A stretch of DNA of 64,000 nucleotides from Oceanobacillus neutriphilus. Its GTDB lineage: Bacteria > Bacillota > Bacilli > Bacillales > Amphibacillaceae. The notes under the pieces are model-generated. The model was not told the origin of the DNA. It made no database searches and saw only the letters and a list, made by a program, of their open reading frames with translations. Where the stretch lies: positions 62,001-126,000 of the forward strand of contig NZ_BMLW01000008.1 of the NCBI RefSeq assembly GCF_014645515.1, written 5' to 3'. Positions 37,998-47,480 of the stretch are shown in pieces (positions within the stretch are counted from its first letter, which is position 1; the number at the start of each line of letters is the position of its first letter). A program made the translations under genes and the position numbers.

Positions 37998-38026
37998 TTG
38001 ATTTTTTTCTTCAAAAACGCTATTCT
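37998..38026 (+). promoter_or_regulatory. SigA-type promoter of rpsO
   Basis: TTGATT (37998-38003), 17-base spacer, TATTCT (38021-38026), starting 9 bases after the ribF stop codon. Confidence 0.65.
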
Positions 38027-38029
38027 TAT

Positions 38030-38114
38030 AGTTGTACAACCATCGCTTGGCATCACGTAACTCCGACGTATGCTAGGGGACTGGGGATAACAAATTTATT
38101 TTGGAGGTGCCATA
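38030..38114 (+). promoter_or_regulatory. rpsO leader (putative S15-responsive RNA)
   Basis: The 85-base leader contains paired segments around TAACTCCGACGTATGC and GGGGACTGGGGAT. Bacillus and Geobacillus rpsO leaders bind S15 for autoregulation; assignment rests on position and general resemblance, not on a model search. Confidence 0.5.
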
Positions 38115-38384
38115 ATGGCAATTACACAAGAACGTAAAAACGAAATTATTAATGAGTACAAGGTTCATGATACAGATACTGGATCTCCAGAGGTTCAAAT
38201 CGCTGTCTTAACTGCAGAAATCACTGCATTAAACGAACATTTACGTACACACAAAAAAGACCATCATTCACGTCGCGGTCTTTTGAAAATGGTAGGTAAA
38301 CGCCGTAACCTATTAACTTACCTACGTAATAAAGACGTTACTCGTTATCGTGAATTAATCAAAAAACTTGGTTTACGTCGTTAA
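38115..38384 (+). CDS. rpsO: 30S ribosomal protein S15
   Basis: Primary rRNA-binding protein of the 30S platform; 89 residues. [34 protein letters not shown] and [17 protein letters not shown] are invariant regions. It has its own promoter and leader and a strong terminator, with pnp downstream as in nearly all bacteria. Confidence 0.99.
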   Translation: MAITQERKNEIINEYKVHDTDTGSPEVQIAVLTAEITALNEHLRTHKKDHHSRRGLLKMVGKRRNLLTYLRNKDVTRYRELIKKLGLRR

Positions 38385-38390
38385 TAACGC

Positions 38391-38422
38391 AAAAAAGCAG
38401 GAGCAATCCTGCTTTTTCTTTT
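38391..38422 (+). terminator. Intrinsic terminator of rpsO
   Basis: AAAAGCAGGA (38393-38402) pairs with TCCTGCTTTT (about 38408-38417), followed by T-rich sequence. Confidence 0.88.
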
Positions 38423-38545
38423 ATGTTTTTTAAAGAAATAAGAAGCATTTGAAGCTGCAAATCCCTGGGCTGGATATTTTTTTACGGCTGGCAAGGGTCT
38501 GAAACAGGTATAAATATATCAATGCGTGAACATCCTCTATAAGAG

Positions 38546-38603
38546 AATGCTCAAAAGTTACCAAATAATAATTAGCTATTTTTTGAACGTGCACTATAAG
38601 GTA
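38546..38603. repeat. Degenerate GTTCAAAAAG-type inverted repeat (rpsO-pnp)
   Basis: TGCTCAAAAG (38549-38558) is inverted at TTTTTTGAAC (38579-38588), with CTATAAG outside both arms. It resembles the elements at 17436 and 58661. The rest of this 361-base gap holds the rpsO terminator and AT-rich sequence in which I see no clear promoter. Confidence 0.45.
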
Positions 38604-38745
38604 GCGATTGATTCCTGACAGGCTATCGTTTATGCTATAAAAAGACATTCTTTTGTAAAAATAAGATATAGAAGAAAAATTGTACTATAAGAGGTGCTAC
38701 ATATAAATTTTAATTGCTGTAGCCTTGAAAGGAGCAACAAAACTA

Positions 38746-40860
38746 ATGGCAGATGAAAAAAAGCTATTCTCTACGGAGATTTCAGGAAAGAAATTTACAG
38801 TTGAAGTAGGAGAGCTGGCAAAACAAGCAAACGGTGCCTGTATGATACATTACGGAGATACCTCTGTACTATCTGCAGCAACTGCTTCAAAAAAACCAAA
38901 AGATTTACCGTTCTTTCCATTAACTGTTAACTATGAAGAAAGACTATATGCAGTAGGAAAGATTCCAGGAGGATTTATCAAGCGGGAAGGACGTCCCAGT
39001 GAGAAGGCAATTCTGTCTTCCAGACTAATTGACCGCCCAATCCGTCCGTTATTCCCGGATGGTTTTCGTAATGAGGTACAAGTAATAAGTACCGTAATGA
39101 GCGTGGATCAGGATTGTTCTTCAGAAATAGCCGCAATGATTGGGTCATCCATTGCATTAAGCATTTCTGATATCCCGTTCGAACAGCCGATTGCAGGTGT
39201 TCATGTGGGGCGTGTTGACGGTGAGTTAATTATTAACCCTACCATTGAACAAGAAGCAAAAAGTGATATTGATTTAACGGTTGCCGGAACAAAAGACGCG
39301 ATTAACATGGTAGAAGCCGGTGCAGATGAAGTACCGGAAGATGTTATGCTTGAGGCAATTATGTTTGGCCACGAAGAAATCAAACGTCTTGTTGCATTCC
39401 AGGAAGAGATTGTTCAAGCATGCGGCAAAGAAAAATTTGAAGTTGTCGTTGATGAGATAGATGAAGAGTTTGCAGCGAAAGTTGAAGCGGAAGCAAAAGA
39501 GAAATTATGGGCTGCAATCCAAGTTGTCGAGAAACACGCTCGTGATGAAGCAATTAACACTGTGAAACAGGAAATTGTTGAAAAGTATGAAGAGGAAGAA
39601 GCGGAAGAAGAAACCATTAAACAAGTTAAATCTATATTAGATAAGCTTGTGAAAGAAGAAGTACGCCGCTTGATTACAAAAGAAAAAGTACGTCCTGATG
39701 GCCGGAAAGTAGATGAAATCCGCCCGTTGTCATCACGTATTCATGTTCTTCCCCGAACACATGGATCAGGTTTGTTTACTCGTGGACAAACCCAGGCTTT
39801 AAGTATTTGTACATTGGGAGCACTTGGAGATGTACAGATTTTGGATGGACTTGATTTAGAAGAAACAAAACGATTTATGCATCATTATAACTTCCCACAA
39901 TATAGTGTAGGAGAAACCGGACCGATTCGTGGGCCCGGCCGTCGTGAGATTGGACATGGTGCATTGGGAGAGCGCGCTCTTGAAAAAGTAGTGCCAAATG
40001 AAAAAGATTTCCCTTATACGATTCGTCTTGTTTCAGAAGTTCTTGAATCCAACGGTTCTACTTCCCAAGCGAGTATCTGTGCAAGTACATTAGCAATGAT
40101 GGATGCAGGTGTTCCAATTAAAGCACCGGTAGCAGGTATTGCAATGGGACTTGTAAAATCCGGAGATGATTATACAATTTTGTCTGACATTCAAGGTATG
40201 GAAGATGCGCTTGGTGATATGGACTTTAAAGTAGCAGGTACAGAAAAAGGTGTAACGGCTCTGCAAATGGATATTAAGATTGATGGTTTATCAAGAGCGA
40301 TTCTGGAAGAAGCACTTACACAGGCGAAAAAAGGGCGTATGCACATCCTTGATTCCATGCTGCAAACCATTCACGAACCAAAAGATGAGCTGTCTGAATA
40401 CGCACCAAAAATCTTAACCATGACAATTAATCCGGATAAAATTCGTGATGTCATTGGGCCAAGCGGAAAACAAATCAATCAAATCATTGATGAAACTGGC
40501 GTGAAAATTGATATTGAGCAAGATGGTAACGTCTTTATTTCATCTACAGATAACGAGATGAACCAAAAAGCCAAGAAAATTATTGAAGATCTTGTACGTG
40601 AAGTGGAAGTTGGACAATTGTATCTTGGTACGGTAAAACGTATTGAAAAATTTGGTGCATTTGTAGAACTATTCAAAGGAAAAGATGGGCTGGTTCATAT
40701 TTCTGAGCTTGCAGAAGAGCGGACGAATAAAGTGGAAGATGCTGTATCTATCGGCGATCAAATTATGGTGAAAGTAAAAGAAATTGATCGTCAGGGAAGA
40801 ATTAATCTTTCCAGAAAAGCAGTTCTGCAAGATGAAAAGAAAGAGAATGCTAAATCATAA
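38746..40860 (+). CDS. pnp: Polynucleotide phosphorylase
   Basis: Phosphorolytic 3'-5' exoribonuclease of the degradosome; 704 residues. Two RNase PH domains ([19 protein letters not shown] in the first; FNFPQYS-type and [22 protein letters not shown] in the second, here [17 protein letters not shown]), an alpha-helical linker rich in Glu/Lys, a KH domain ([19 protein letters not shown]) and an S1 domain ([20 protein letters not shown]). ATG 38746 follows AAAGGAG; an upstream in-frame ATG at 38725 precedes that site. A hairpin terminator lies at 40898-40936. Confidence 0.98.
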   Translation: MADEKKLFSTEISGKKFTVEVGELAKQANGACMIHYGDTSVLSAATASKKPKDLPFFPLTVNYEERLYAVGKIPGGFIKREGRPSEKAILSSRLIDRPIRPLFPDGFRNEVQVISTVMSVDQDCSSEIAAMIGSSIALSISDIPFEQPIAGVHVGRVDGELIINPTIEQEAKSDIDLTVAGTKDAINMVEAGADEVPEDVMLEAIMFGHEEIKRLVAFQEEIVQACGKEKFEVVVDEIDEEFAAKVEAEAKEKLWAAIQVVEKHARDEAINTVKQEIVEKYEEEEAEEETIKQVKSILDKLVKEEVRRLITKEKVRPDGRKVDEIRPLSSRIHVLPRTHGSGLFTRGQTQALSICTLGALGDVQILDGLDLEETKRFMHHYNFPQYSVGETGPIRGPGRREIGHGALGERALEKVVPNEKDFPYTIRLVSEVLESNGSTSQASICASTLAMMDAGVPIKAPVAGIAMGLVKSGDDYTILSDIQGMEDALGDMDFKVAGTEKGVTALQMDIKIDGLSRAILEEALTQAKKGRMHILDSMLQTIHEPKDELSEYAPKILTMTINPDKIRDVIGPSGKQINQIIDETGVKIDIEQDGNVFISSTDNEMNQKAKKIIEDLVREVEVGQLYLGTVKRIEKFGAFVELFKGKDGLVHISELAEERTNKVEDAVSIGDQIMVKVKEIDRQGRINLSRKAVLQDEKKENAKS

Positions 40861-40897
40861 TAAGAGGGTAATTTACTTTAGGTTATATATTTTGCAC

Positions 40898-40936
40898 AAA
40901 AAAGAAGCTGATTTTTTTAGTTCAGTTTCTTTTTTT
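40898..40936 (+). terminator. Intrinsic terminator of pnp
   Basis: AAAGAAGCTGA pairs with TCAGTTTCTTT with one mismatch, followed by more T. Confidence 0.75.
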
Positions 40937-40979
40937 ATGAATAGGTTTATGGTAAAAAAAGTGAATTATTAAAGAAATG

Positions 40980-41732
40980 ATGGTTATTCATTATCCCGTT
41001 TGCATTTTGTTAAACCATCCTTCTATTGAAATGGAAATTGTGTATAGCGCCTGCAACCAACCACTACGCTTTTCGACGTACAAATGTTTCCGGTGGGACG
41101 AGTAATCGCAAAAGCTCTTCGATGGGACGAGTAATCGCAGTCCCAGGACGTACTAGTGCAGACGTTGCAACAACTCTATTCGATGGGGTGAGTAATCTTA
41201 TGTCCCAGGACGACTGCGATCTTAGTCTGCGTGGTTGGTCTGCGCTCAGTTAAGCTTCTACAACGAATGAAAGAAATCATAGCCTGACGGAGTTTGATGA
41301 AAAAATCATTTTAGCATTTCAAATGGTTGATTTGACAATTTAAATAATTACACAGCACACAGCATGGATAGTAACTATCAGGAATAGCTTTCATGAACAG
41401 AAAGTAATCGTGACGCGACATTTTTATATACGCCACGAAAAATATGTTCTTTGCTGGTCTAATTTCTATTGATTCAGTTGTATTAAATAGTATAGAATCC
41501 CCTGCCAGCGGAGGCGGACCGTTTTGACTCCTGAGGGATTAAGCACCATCTGAAGATCCACTTTTGCCAAGTGCTCTTCTTGGCAAAAGTTAGCTGAAGA
41601 GCGTGCCCCTAGGAAAGCAAAACGGTCCGCCGTAGCGGTCGCTTTACACGTTACCTTCTTTCCAGATTGAAGGAATGATCCACATCTATCATAATGATAA
41701 TCAATTTATTTTTTAAGGTGCGAAAGTTGAGT
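40980..41732 (+). mobile_element. TIR-bounded element family, copy 2 (pnp-ylxY), left end lost
   Basis: Aligns with copies 1 and 3 from TTCATTATCC at about 40988 to the right end GGTGCGAAAGTTGAGT (41717-41732). The left inverted end and about 50 bp are not recognisable. It holds the left hairpin module (41040 onward), three copies of the AGTAATCGCA word (41092, 41121, 41182), an AT-rich middle and a long right-hand hairpin (41513-41631). No coding sequence. Confidence 0.7.
41513..41631. repeat. Long hairpin module in copy 2
   Basis: GGCGGACCGTTTT (41513-41525) is inverted exactly at 41619-41631. Nested inside, CTTTTGCCAAG is inverted as CTTGGCAAAAG around the loop TGCTCTT, flanked by CTGAAGATCCA and TTAGCTGAAG. 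The same module occurs at 54187-54304 and, interrupted by an insertion, at 29318-29655. Confidence 0.85.
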
Positions 41733-41882
41733 AAATGGAGGTATTGTGTAACCAGCGCAGCATTTTCCCGGGGGCTGGATTATTCACCCCCCCGACGCAG
41801 GGTCTAATGTAAAAGATTACTGTAAAAAAAAAAGCATACTTGTCCCTCTTAAGCATAGAAATGTTAAGGGGAGGGATTAAAT

Positions 41883-42836
41883 ATGAAGCGATATTTTAAG
41901 TATGTACATGTTCCAGTTTTTCTAATTTTAATTTTTACGGTATTCGATATACGATATAATCCTTTTCAAACAGACTCTGTAGTGATAGAGCCAGCAGGAA
42001 TAGAAGTAAGCTCAACAAAAGATGATCTGTATAAGGAGATTGAACAAAAGAAAGAGACATACCAGCAAAAACCGCAGGATGCTTACATTGATAAGGTTTG
42101 GAAAAAAACACCTGGAAGAAACGGATTAGAAGTAAATGTGGAAGAAACCTATCAAAAAATGAAGGAAGCAAATAAATGGGATGAAGATATGCTTGTTTTT
42201 AATGAAACCTCTCCCGATATCTTGTTAACAGACCTACCGCCGGCACCAATTTATCGTGGACATCCAGATAAAAAAATGGTTTCTTTTTTAATTAATGTTT
42301 CCTGGGGAGAGGAATATATTCCGGAAATGCTTCAAATTCTAAAAGATAATCAAGTGAAGGCAACTTTTTTTATTGAAGGTAAATGGGCACAAAATAATGC
42401 GAGCCTGGTTAAAATGATTGAAGAAGAAGGTCATTTAATCGGTAATCACGCCTATAATCATCCGGATATGGCAATGCTTGAAAAAAATGATGCCTATACA
42501 CAAATAGAGGAAACAAATCAAATTTTAAAAACAATAACAGGAAAGCAGCCCGAATGGTTTGCACCGCCGAGCGGAAGCTATAAAGACGAAACGGTGGAAA
42601 CAGCAGCTGAACTGGATATGGAAACCATTCTGTGGACGGTCGACACGATTGATTGGAAAAATCCATCTGTTTCCGTTGTGGTTAATCGCATACAAAATAA
42701 TGTCCACCCCGGAGCAATGATTTTAATGCATCCAACACAAGCAAGTACAGGTGCCCTGGAGCAAATGATTAACGGTATTAAGGAAAAAGGTTATAAAATA
42801 GGAACAGTAGAATCATTATTAAGTGAATCGCGTTAA
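41883..42836 (+). CDS. ylxY: YlxY-type polysaccharide deacetylase-fold sporulation protein
   Basis: A 317-residue exported protein: an N-terminal hydrophobic signal/anchor (about residues 8-24), a linker and a NodB-fold domain (about residues 135-310). The His pair of the family is present (GNHAYNH), as are APPSGSY and HPTQAS. However, the usual TFDDG metal/catalytic motif reads INVSWG, so both Asp are missing, and classical deacetylase activity is doubtful. B. subtilis YlxY lies at the same place, upstream of mlpA. A hairpin covering the ribosome-binding site (about 41851-41876) is possible. Confidence 0.85.
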   Translation: MKRYFKYVHVPVFLILIFTVFDIRYNPFQTDSVVIEPAGIEVSSTKDDLYKEIEQKKETYQQKPQDAYIDKVWKKTPGRNGLEVNVEETYQKMKEANKWDEDMLVFNETSPDILLTDLPPAPIYRGHPDKKMVSFLINVSWGEEYIPEMLQILKDNQVKATFFIEGKWAQNNASLVKMIEEEGHLIGNHAYNHPDMAMLEKNDAYTQIEETNQILKTITGKQPEWFAPPSGSYKDETVETAAELDMETILWTVDTIDWKNPSVSVVVNRIQNNVHPGAMILMHPTQASTGALEQMINGIKEKGYKIGTVESLLSESR

Positions 42837-42862
42837 GCTAAGAAATTTAGGAGGATATGCAT

Positions 42863-44089
42863 TTGATAGAAAAATATACAAGCAGCAATGGTGTACGTAT
42901 TGTATTAGAATCCATGCCGGCTGTACGTTCAGTCACGATAGGTATATGGGTTAAAACGGGATCCAGAAACGAAACAATAGATAATAACGGAATTTCACAC
43001 TTCTTAGAGCACATGTTTTTTAAAGGAACAAAAACAAGAAGCGCTCAGGATATCGCAGAAGCATTCGATTCTATCGGTGGTCAAATTAATGCCTTCACCT
43101 CTAAAGAATATACATGTTTTTATGCAAAGGTATTAGATACACATAAAGAATTTGCCTTGGAAGTATTAGCGGATATGTTCTTTGAGTCAACATTTGACGA
43201 GGAGGAAATGGAAAGAGAAAAGAAAGTTGTATATGAAGAAATTAAAATGTGCGAGGATACGCCTGATGATATTGTGCATGATCTGCTGGCAGAAGCTGCC
43301 TATGGTAAACACCCGCTTGGGTTTCCGATTCTTGGTACAGAAAAGCAGTTGGCGTCTTTTAATCAAAAACAATTACAGCAGTATATAGAAAATAATTATA
43401 CCCCTGATCGTATTGTTGTTTCTGTAGCTGGTAATGTGAGCAGTTCATTTATCAAGGAGATTGATTCTTACTTCGGATCACTTACAAGGAAGGCAAAAGA
43501 AGAAAAAATAATAAAGCCGGTATTCTTAGAGAAAGCAATTTACCGGAGTAAGGATACAGAACAGGCCCATCTATGTCTTGGGTATAATGGCTATGAAATA
43601 GGAGATAAGCATTTATATCCATTATCTATTATGAATAATGTGCTGGGAGGAAGTATGAGCTCACGATTATTCCAAGAGGTGCGTGAGAAAAAAGGACTTG
43701 CCTATTCCGTCTTTTCTTATCATGCTGCATTTATAGATGATGGTCTACTCACAATTTATGCCGGTACAGGTAAAGAGCAGCTTGAACAGCTGGAAGAGGT
43801 TATTTATTCTACGCTTCACCATTTCGTGGAACAAGGATTAACTGAAAAAGAATTACGGAACAGCAAAGAACAAATTAAGGGAAATCTGATGTTAGGTTTA
43901 GAGAGTACGAATAGCCGTATGTCGCGTAATGGGCGTAATGAGCTGTTATTGCAGAAACACCGTTCTTTAGACGATTTAATTTTAGAAATTGATGGCATTA
44001 CCGATCAGCAGGTGACAAGTGTTATTCAAAATGTGCTGATGCAAAAACCATCCCGTGCACTAGTGGCGCCGGAGGACTACCGTAAATAG
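42863..44089 (+). CDS. mlpA: M16-family zinc peptidase MlpA
   Basis: Insulinase-type (M16) peptidase with the inverted zinc motif HFLEH at residues 46-50 and the downstream Glu in EEIKMCEDTPDD. In B. subtilis MlpA is linked to regulation of extracellular protease genes. Start is TTG 42863: AGGAGG (42849-42854) is 8 bases away, while ATG 42857 is only 2 bases away; the product then begins IEKYTSSNGVRIV as in relatives. Length 408 residues. Confidence 0.94.
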   Translation: MIEKYTSSNGVRIVLESMPAVRSVTIGIWVKTGSRNETIDNNGISHFLEHMFFKGTKTRSAQDIAEAFDSIGGQINAFTSKEYTCFYAKVLDTHKEFALEVLADMFFESTFDEEEMEREKKVVYEEIKMCEDTPDDIVHDLLAEAAYGKHPLGFPILGTEKQLASFNQKQLQQYIENNYTPDRIVVSVAGNVSSSFIKEIDSYFGSLTRKAKEEKIIKPVFLEKAIYRSKDTEQAHLCLGYNGYEIGDKHLYPLSIMNNVLGGSMSSRLFQEVREKKGLAYSVFSYHAAFIDDGLLTIYAGTGKEQLEQLEEVIYSTLHHFVEQGLTEKELRNSKEQIKGNLMLGLESTNSRMSRNGRNELLLQKHRSLDDLILEIDGITDQQVTSVIQNVLMQKPSRALVAPEDYRK

Positions 44090-44191
44090 AAGCATGATTT
44101 CTTATTTTTGGACATATAGTGTATAAACGAGACTTCATTATCTTGTGGCTGTAAATACTTGCCCTAAGAAAAACAAAAAAGGAGTTTTTTT

Positions 44192-44446
44192 ATGGTGCGC
44201 TTTCGAGATATGGGAGATAAGGAAATTATAAATGTGAATGAAGGAAAAAGACTTGGCATGCTTGGACAAACTGATTTAGAAATTAATCCTAAAACCGGTC
44301 AGATTGAGTCGTTTATTATCCCGAGCTATAAATGGTTTGGCCTTGTAAAAGAGGGAGAAGAGACAAAAATTCATTGGCAGTCTATCAAGAAAATTGGTGA
44401 GGATATGATAATGATTGATACCAAACTCCCTGACGAGAATCGATAG
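44192..44446 (+). CDS. ymxH: YlmC/YmxH family PRC-barrel sporulation protein
   Basis: An 84-residue PRC-barrel protein: MVRFRDMGDKEIINVNEGKRLG, PKTGQIESFIIP and the C-terminal IKKIGEDMIMID are typical. This small family is widespread in spore formers and its molecular role is not known. It has AAAGGAG before ATG 44192 and a strong bipartite terminator after it. Confidence 0.9.
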   Translation: MVRFRDMGDKEIINVNEGKRLGMLGQTDLEINPKTGQIESFIIPSYKWFGLVKEGEETKIHWQSIKKIGEDMIMIDTKLPDENR

Positions 44447-44462
44447 AATAGAAGGTATTTGT

Positions 44463-44536
44463 TTAAAGCTTATTTATTTCGATGGAAAAGGTGTTCAGAT
44501 ATATCCTTTTCTTTCCGAATAAACAAGCTTTTTTTA
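44463..44536 (+). terminator. Terminator after ymxH
   Basis: AAAGCTTATTTATTTCG pairs with CGAATAAACAAGCTTT across an inner hairpin (GGAAAAGG with CCTTTTCTTTCC-like), followed by TTTTTTATA. It separates ymxH from the spoVF operon. The rest of this 354-base gap holds the candidate SigK promoter and no gene. Confidence 0.8.
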
Positions 44537-44726
44537 TATCATCATATTAGGCCCTTCATTGACAAGGGCGGGCGCTTACATAAAGAGAAAAGCTGACTTA
44601 GTCATCTAAAAGCCTGTGCATCAGCGTATAAAGAGTTTTAAGTAAGAAAAATATACTTTTTGGAGCTTCCTTCATGAAAGCAGCATTTTCTAAAAGTTAG
44701 ACTGCATTTTTGAGGCTTATTTGTTC

Positions 44727-44753
44727 ACCCCTCACTTAAAAAAACATAAGCTA
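44727..44753 (+). promoter_or_regulatory. Candidate SigK promoter of the dipicolinate synthase operon
   Basis: CATAAGCTA (44745-44753) fits the SigK -10 consensus CATANNNTA, with AC 16 bases upstream (44727-44728) as the -35 core. B. subtilis spoVF is expressed in the mother cell under SigK. The start codon of dpaA is 48 bases downstream. Confidence 0.55.
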
Positions 44754-44800
44754 TATCGAATCATGAATACGTTAAAAGTTGTCTGGAGGTAATACGTAAA

Positions 44801-45685
44801 ATGAGTCGACGGATTGCAGTGATAGGTGGAGATGCAAGATATTTAGAGTTAATAAAAATCTTAAAAAGTAATCATGATAATGAAGTGATACTTTGCGGTT
44901 TTGATAAATTAGAACAAGGATTTACAGGCTTAAATGAATTAGCATTAGATGAATTGGATCAGAGCAGCCTGGATGTAGTTGTTTTGCCAATTACAGGGAT
45001 GGATTCAAGCGGGAATGTCGAAACAGTTTTTACAGATAAAAAAATAAATTTGGATGGAGCATGGTTTCAAAAATTAAATCCTGAATGTGTCGTTTTTACC
45101 GGGATTACGAATGATTACTTAACCAATTTGACGGAAGAAGCAGGTATTACACTGATACCATTGCTTGATCGTGATGATGTTGCCATTTATAATTCCATTC
45201 CGACTGCTGAAGGGGCCATTATGATGGCTTTTGAGCATACAGATCAGACAGTGCATTCTTCGCGGGTGATGGTTGTAGGCTTTGGCAGAGTAGGTAATAC
45301 GGTAGCTAATAAGTTTTCTGCACTTGGAGCCAAGGTTTCGGTATGTGCCCGAAGTATACGAGATTTGGCGCGAATAACAGAAATGGGGTTAAATGCAGTA
45401 CCATTACATGACTTGAGTAATCAGACAGAGAACTGTGATATTTTAATCAATACGATTCCGAGCCTTGTTGTTACCAAAGAGGCTATCAGGAATCTGCCGA
45501 ATAATGCGGTAATTATTGATCTTGCCTCGAAACCGGGCGGGACGGATTTTGATTTTGCAAAAAAACGCGGTATTAATGCCATCCTTGCACGCAGTTTGCC
45601 TGGTATCGTAGCACCAAGAACCGCCGGGAAAATACTTGCTAATGTAATGGAACAAATTCTCGAGGAGGAGCGTGAATTAGAATGA
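44801..45685 (+). CDS. dpaA: Dipicolinate synthase subunit A
   Basis: With SpoVFB, oxidises dihydrodipicolinate to dipicolinic acid, which is loaded into the forespore. The N-terminal DpaA domain starts RRIAVIGGDARYLELIK; a Rossmann NAD(P)-binding motif VVGFGRVGNTVA lies near residue 160; the C-terminal part has PGIVAPRTAGKI. Length 294 residues. GGAGG precedes ATG 44801. It overlaps spoVFB by 4 bases. Confidence 0.97.
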   Translation: MSRRIAVIGGDARYLELIKILKSNHDNEVILCGFDKLEQGFTGLNELALDELDQSSLDVVVLPITGMDSSGNVETVFTDKKINLDGAWFQKLNPECVVFTGITNDYLTNLTEEAGITLIPLLDRDDVAIYNSIPTAEGAIMMAFEHTDQTVHSSRVMVVGFGRVGNTVANKFSALGAKVSVCARSIRDLARITEMGLNAVPLHDLSNQTENCDILINTIPSLVVTKEAIRNLPNNAVIIDLASKPGGTDFDFAKKRGINAILARSLPGIVAPRTAGKILANVMEQILEEERELE

Positions 45686-46287
45686 CATTCACTGGTAAAC
45701 GGATTGGTTTTGGCCTGACTGGCTCCCATCATACCATCGAGCATATTTTTCCGATTATGAAGGAATTCATGAATCAGGGTGCAGAAATCATTCCGTTTAT
45801 AACAGAAACGGTTCAATATACAGATACCAAGCATGGGAAGGCCAAAGAAAATGTAGAAAAGCTTGAGAAAATAACTGGTCAGCCGGCTATTACCACTATT
45901 CCTGGAGCAGAGCCATACGGACCGGATAAGCCGCTCGATGTTATGGTTATTGCGCCCTTGACAGGAAATTCAATGAGTAAGCTGGCCAATGCTCACACGG
46001 ACAACGCTGTTTTGATGTCCGCCAAATCAACTCTCCGCAATGAAAGTCCAGTTGTATTAGCTCTAACGACGAATGATGCACTCGGGTTAAATGCAAAGAA
46101 TTTAGCTGTACTGCTTAATGCAAAGCATATGTTTTTTGTGCCATTCGGGCAGGATAATCCTTATCAAAAACCCTCCTCGCTCTCAGCAGATTTAAGTCAA
46201 TTAATTCCAGCTGTAGAGGCTGCGTTAAATGGAAAACAAATTCAGCCGATTATTGTACCTTATTCCACAAAAAATATGTTAAAATGA
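45682..46287 (+). CDS. spoVFB: Dipicolinate synthase subunit B (flavoprotein)
   Basis: Flavoprotein-fold subunit (201 residues) of dipicolinate synthase. GKRIGFGLTGSHHTIE at the N-terminus, MVIAPLTGNSMSKLANAHTDNAV in the middle and FVPFGQDNP near the C-terminus are family features. It is translationally coupled to dpaA (ATGA). asd lies 40 bases downstream, so lysine-pathway flux to dihydrodipicolinate and its use for dipicolinate are encoded together. Confidence 0.97.
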   Translation: MTFTGKRIGFGLTGSHHTIEHIFPIMKEFMNQGAEIIPFITETVQYTDTKHGKAKENVEKLEKITGQPAITTIPGAEPYGPDKPLDVMVIAPLTGNSMSKLANAHTDNAVLMSAKSTLRNESPVVLALTTNDALGLNAKNLAVLLNAKHMFFVPFGQDNPYQKPSSLSADLSQLIPAVEAALNGKQIQPIIVPYSTKNMLK

Positions 46288-46327
46288 AGTTTAGTTGACA
46301 TTTAATTAAGTGGAGGGAGTTATTAGA

Positions 46328-47380
46328 ATGCCAGAGCAGCAAACATACAATGTAGCTATCGTAGGTGCTACAGGAGCAGTAGGCCAGAAAATCAAAAAAA
46401 TATTAGAAGATAAAGAGTTTCCGATAAATAAATTAAAATTATTATCATCTGCACGTTCTGCCGGAAAAGAAGAAACTTTTCGCGGAGAAACAGTCATTGT
46501 TGAAGAGGCTGCGGCTGAATCCTTTGAAGGCGTAGATATTGCGCTCTTCTCTGCAGGCGGGTCTATTTCTAAAAAACTGGCTCCGGAGGCGGTTAAAAGG
46601 GGAGCAGTTGTTGTTGATAATACAAGTGCTTTTCGTATGGATAAAGATGTACCGCTTGTTGTACCAGAAGTAAATCCAGAGGATATTGCAGAGCATCAGG
46701 GGATTATCGCAAATCCGAACTGTTCCACTATTCAAATGGTTGCAGCTTTAAAACCGCTTAAAGACGCCTATGGAATTAATAAAATTATTGTATCTACTTA
46801 CCAGGCAGTATCCGGTGCCGGAAATGCCGCAGTAGAGGAATTGTATGAACAGTCAAAGGATTATTTAGAGGGTAAAGAATTAAACGCTGAGATTTTACCT
46901 GTTAAAGGAGATAAAAAGCATTTTCCAATTGCTTTTAACGCATTGCCGCAAATCGATGTGTTTGAAGACAATGGCTTCACTTTTGAAGAGATGAAAATGA
47001 TTAACGAAACGAAAAAAATCATGCATGATGAAGCGTTAAATGTAGCAGCAACCTGTGTACGACTTCCTTTTGCAACCTCCCATGCAGAAAGCGTGTATAT
47101 CGAATTAGATCAGGAAGGTTTGGATGTAAAAGATATCTGGAAGACGCTGGAGGCGGCAGACGGAGTAATTCTTCAGGATAACCCTCAGGCTCAGGTGTAT
47201 CCAACTCCGCAATCTGCACAAGATAAAGAAGAAGTTTTCGTCGGACGCGTACGTAAAGATTTAGATAATCCAAAAGGTTTCCATCTTTGGGTTGTATCTG
47301 ATAACTTATTAAAAGGTGCAGCTTGGAATACAGTACAAATCGCGCAGGAATTAGTTGCACGCGGCTGGTTAAAAAAATAA
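46328..47380 (+). CDS. asd: Aspartate-semialdehyde dehydrogenase
   Basis: Reduces aspartyl phosphate to aspartate semialdehyde (lysine, threonine, methionine and dipicolinate branch). NADPH motif GATGAVGQKI at the N-terminus and the catalytic Cys132 in NPNCSTIQM are present, then ATCVRLPFATSHAES. ATG 46328 follows TGGAGGGAG; the in-frame GTG 46310 lies on that site. Length 350 residues. No riboswitch is visible in the 40 bases upstream. Confidence 0.97.
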   Translation: MPEQQTYNVAIVGATGAVGQKIKKILEDKEFPINKLKLLSSARSAGKEETFRGETVIVEEAAAESFEGVDIALFSAGGSISKKLAPEAVKRGAVVVDNTSAFRMDKDVPLVVPEVNPEDIAEHQGIIANPNCSTIQMVAALKPLKDAYGINKIIVSTYQAVSGAGNAAVEELYEQSKDYLEGKELNAEILPVKGDKKHFPIAFNALPQIDVFEDNGFTFEEMKMINETKKIMHDEALNVAATCVRLPFATSHAESVYIELDQEGLDVKDIWKTLEAADGVILQDNPQAQVYPTPQSAQDKEEVFVGRVRKDLDNPKGFHLWVVSDNLLKGAAWNTVQIAQELVARGWLKK

Positions 47381-47480
47381 TGATTTCCAGTCATTGCTAA
47401 AGACAATTTTAAAATGATGATGTAATCAATCTATTAGACATCCAGAGTTTAACAGCTTGGATAGTGTTGAGGTGTTCATA

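Noticed and set aside
41092..41200. Possible CRISPR array (three similar words)
   Set aside because: Spacing is irregular, units diverge, some copies elsewhere are inverted, and no cas genes are present.
41026..41253. 75-codon frame in the pnp-ylxY gap
   Set aside because: It reads through the AGTAATCGCA repeats of copy 2 and has no ribosome-binding site.
47381..47480. Lysine riboswitch or T-box before dapG/asd
   Set aside because: The gaps upstream of asd (40 bases) and dapG (100 bases) are too short and lack the needed conserved segments.
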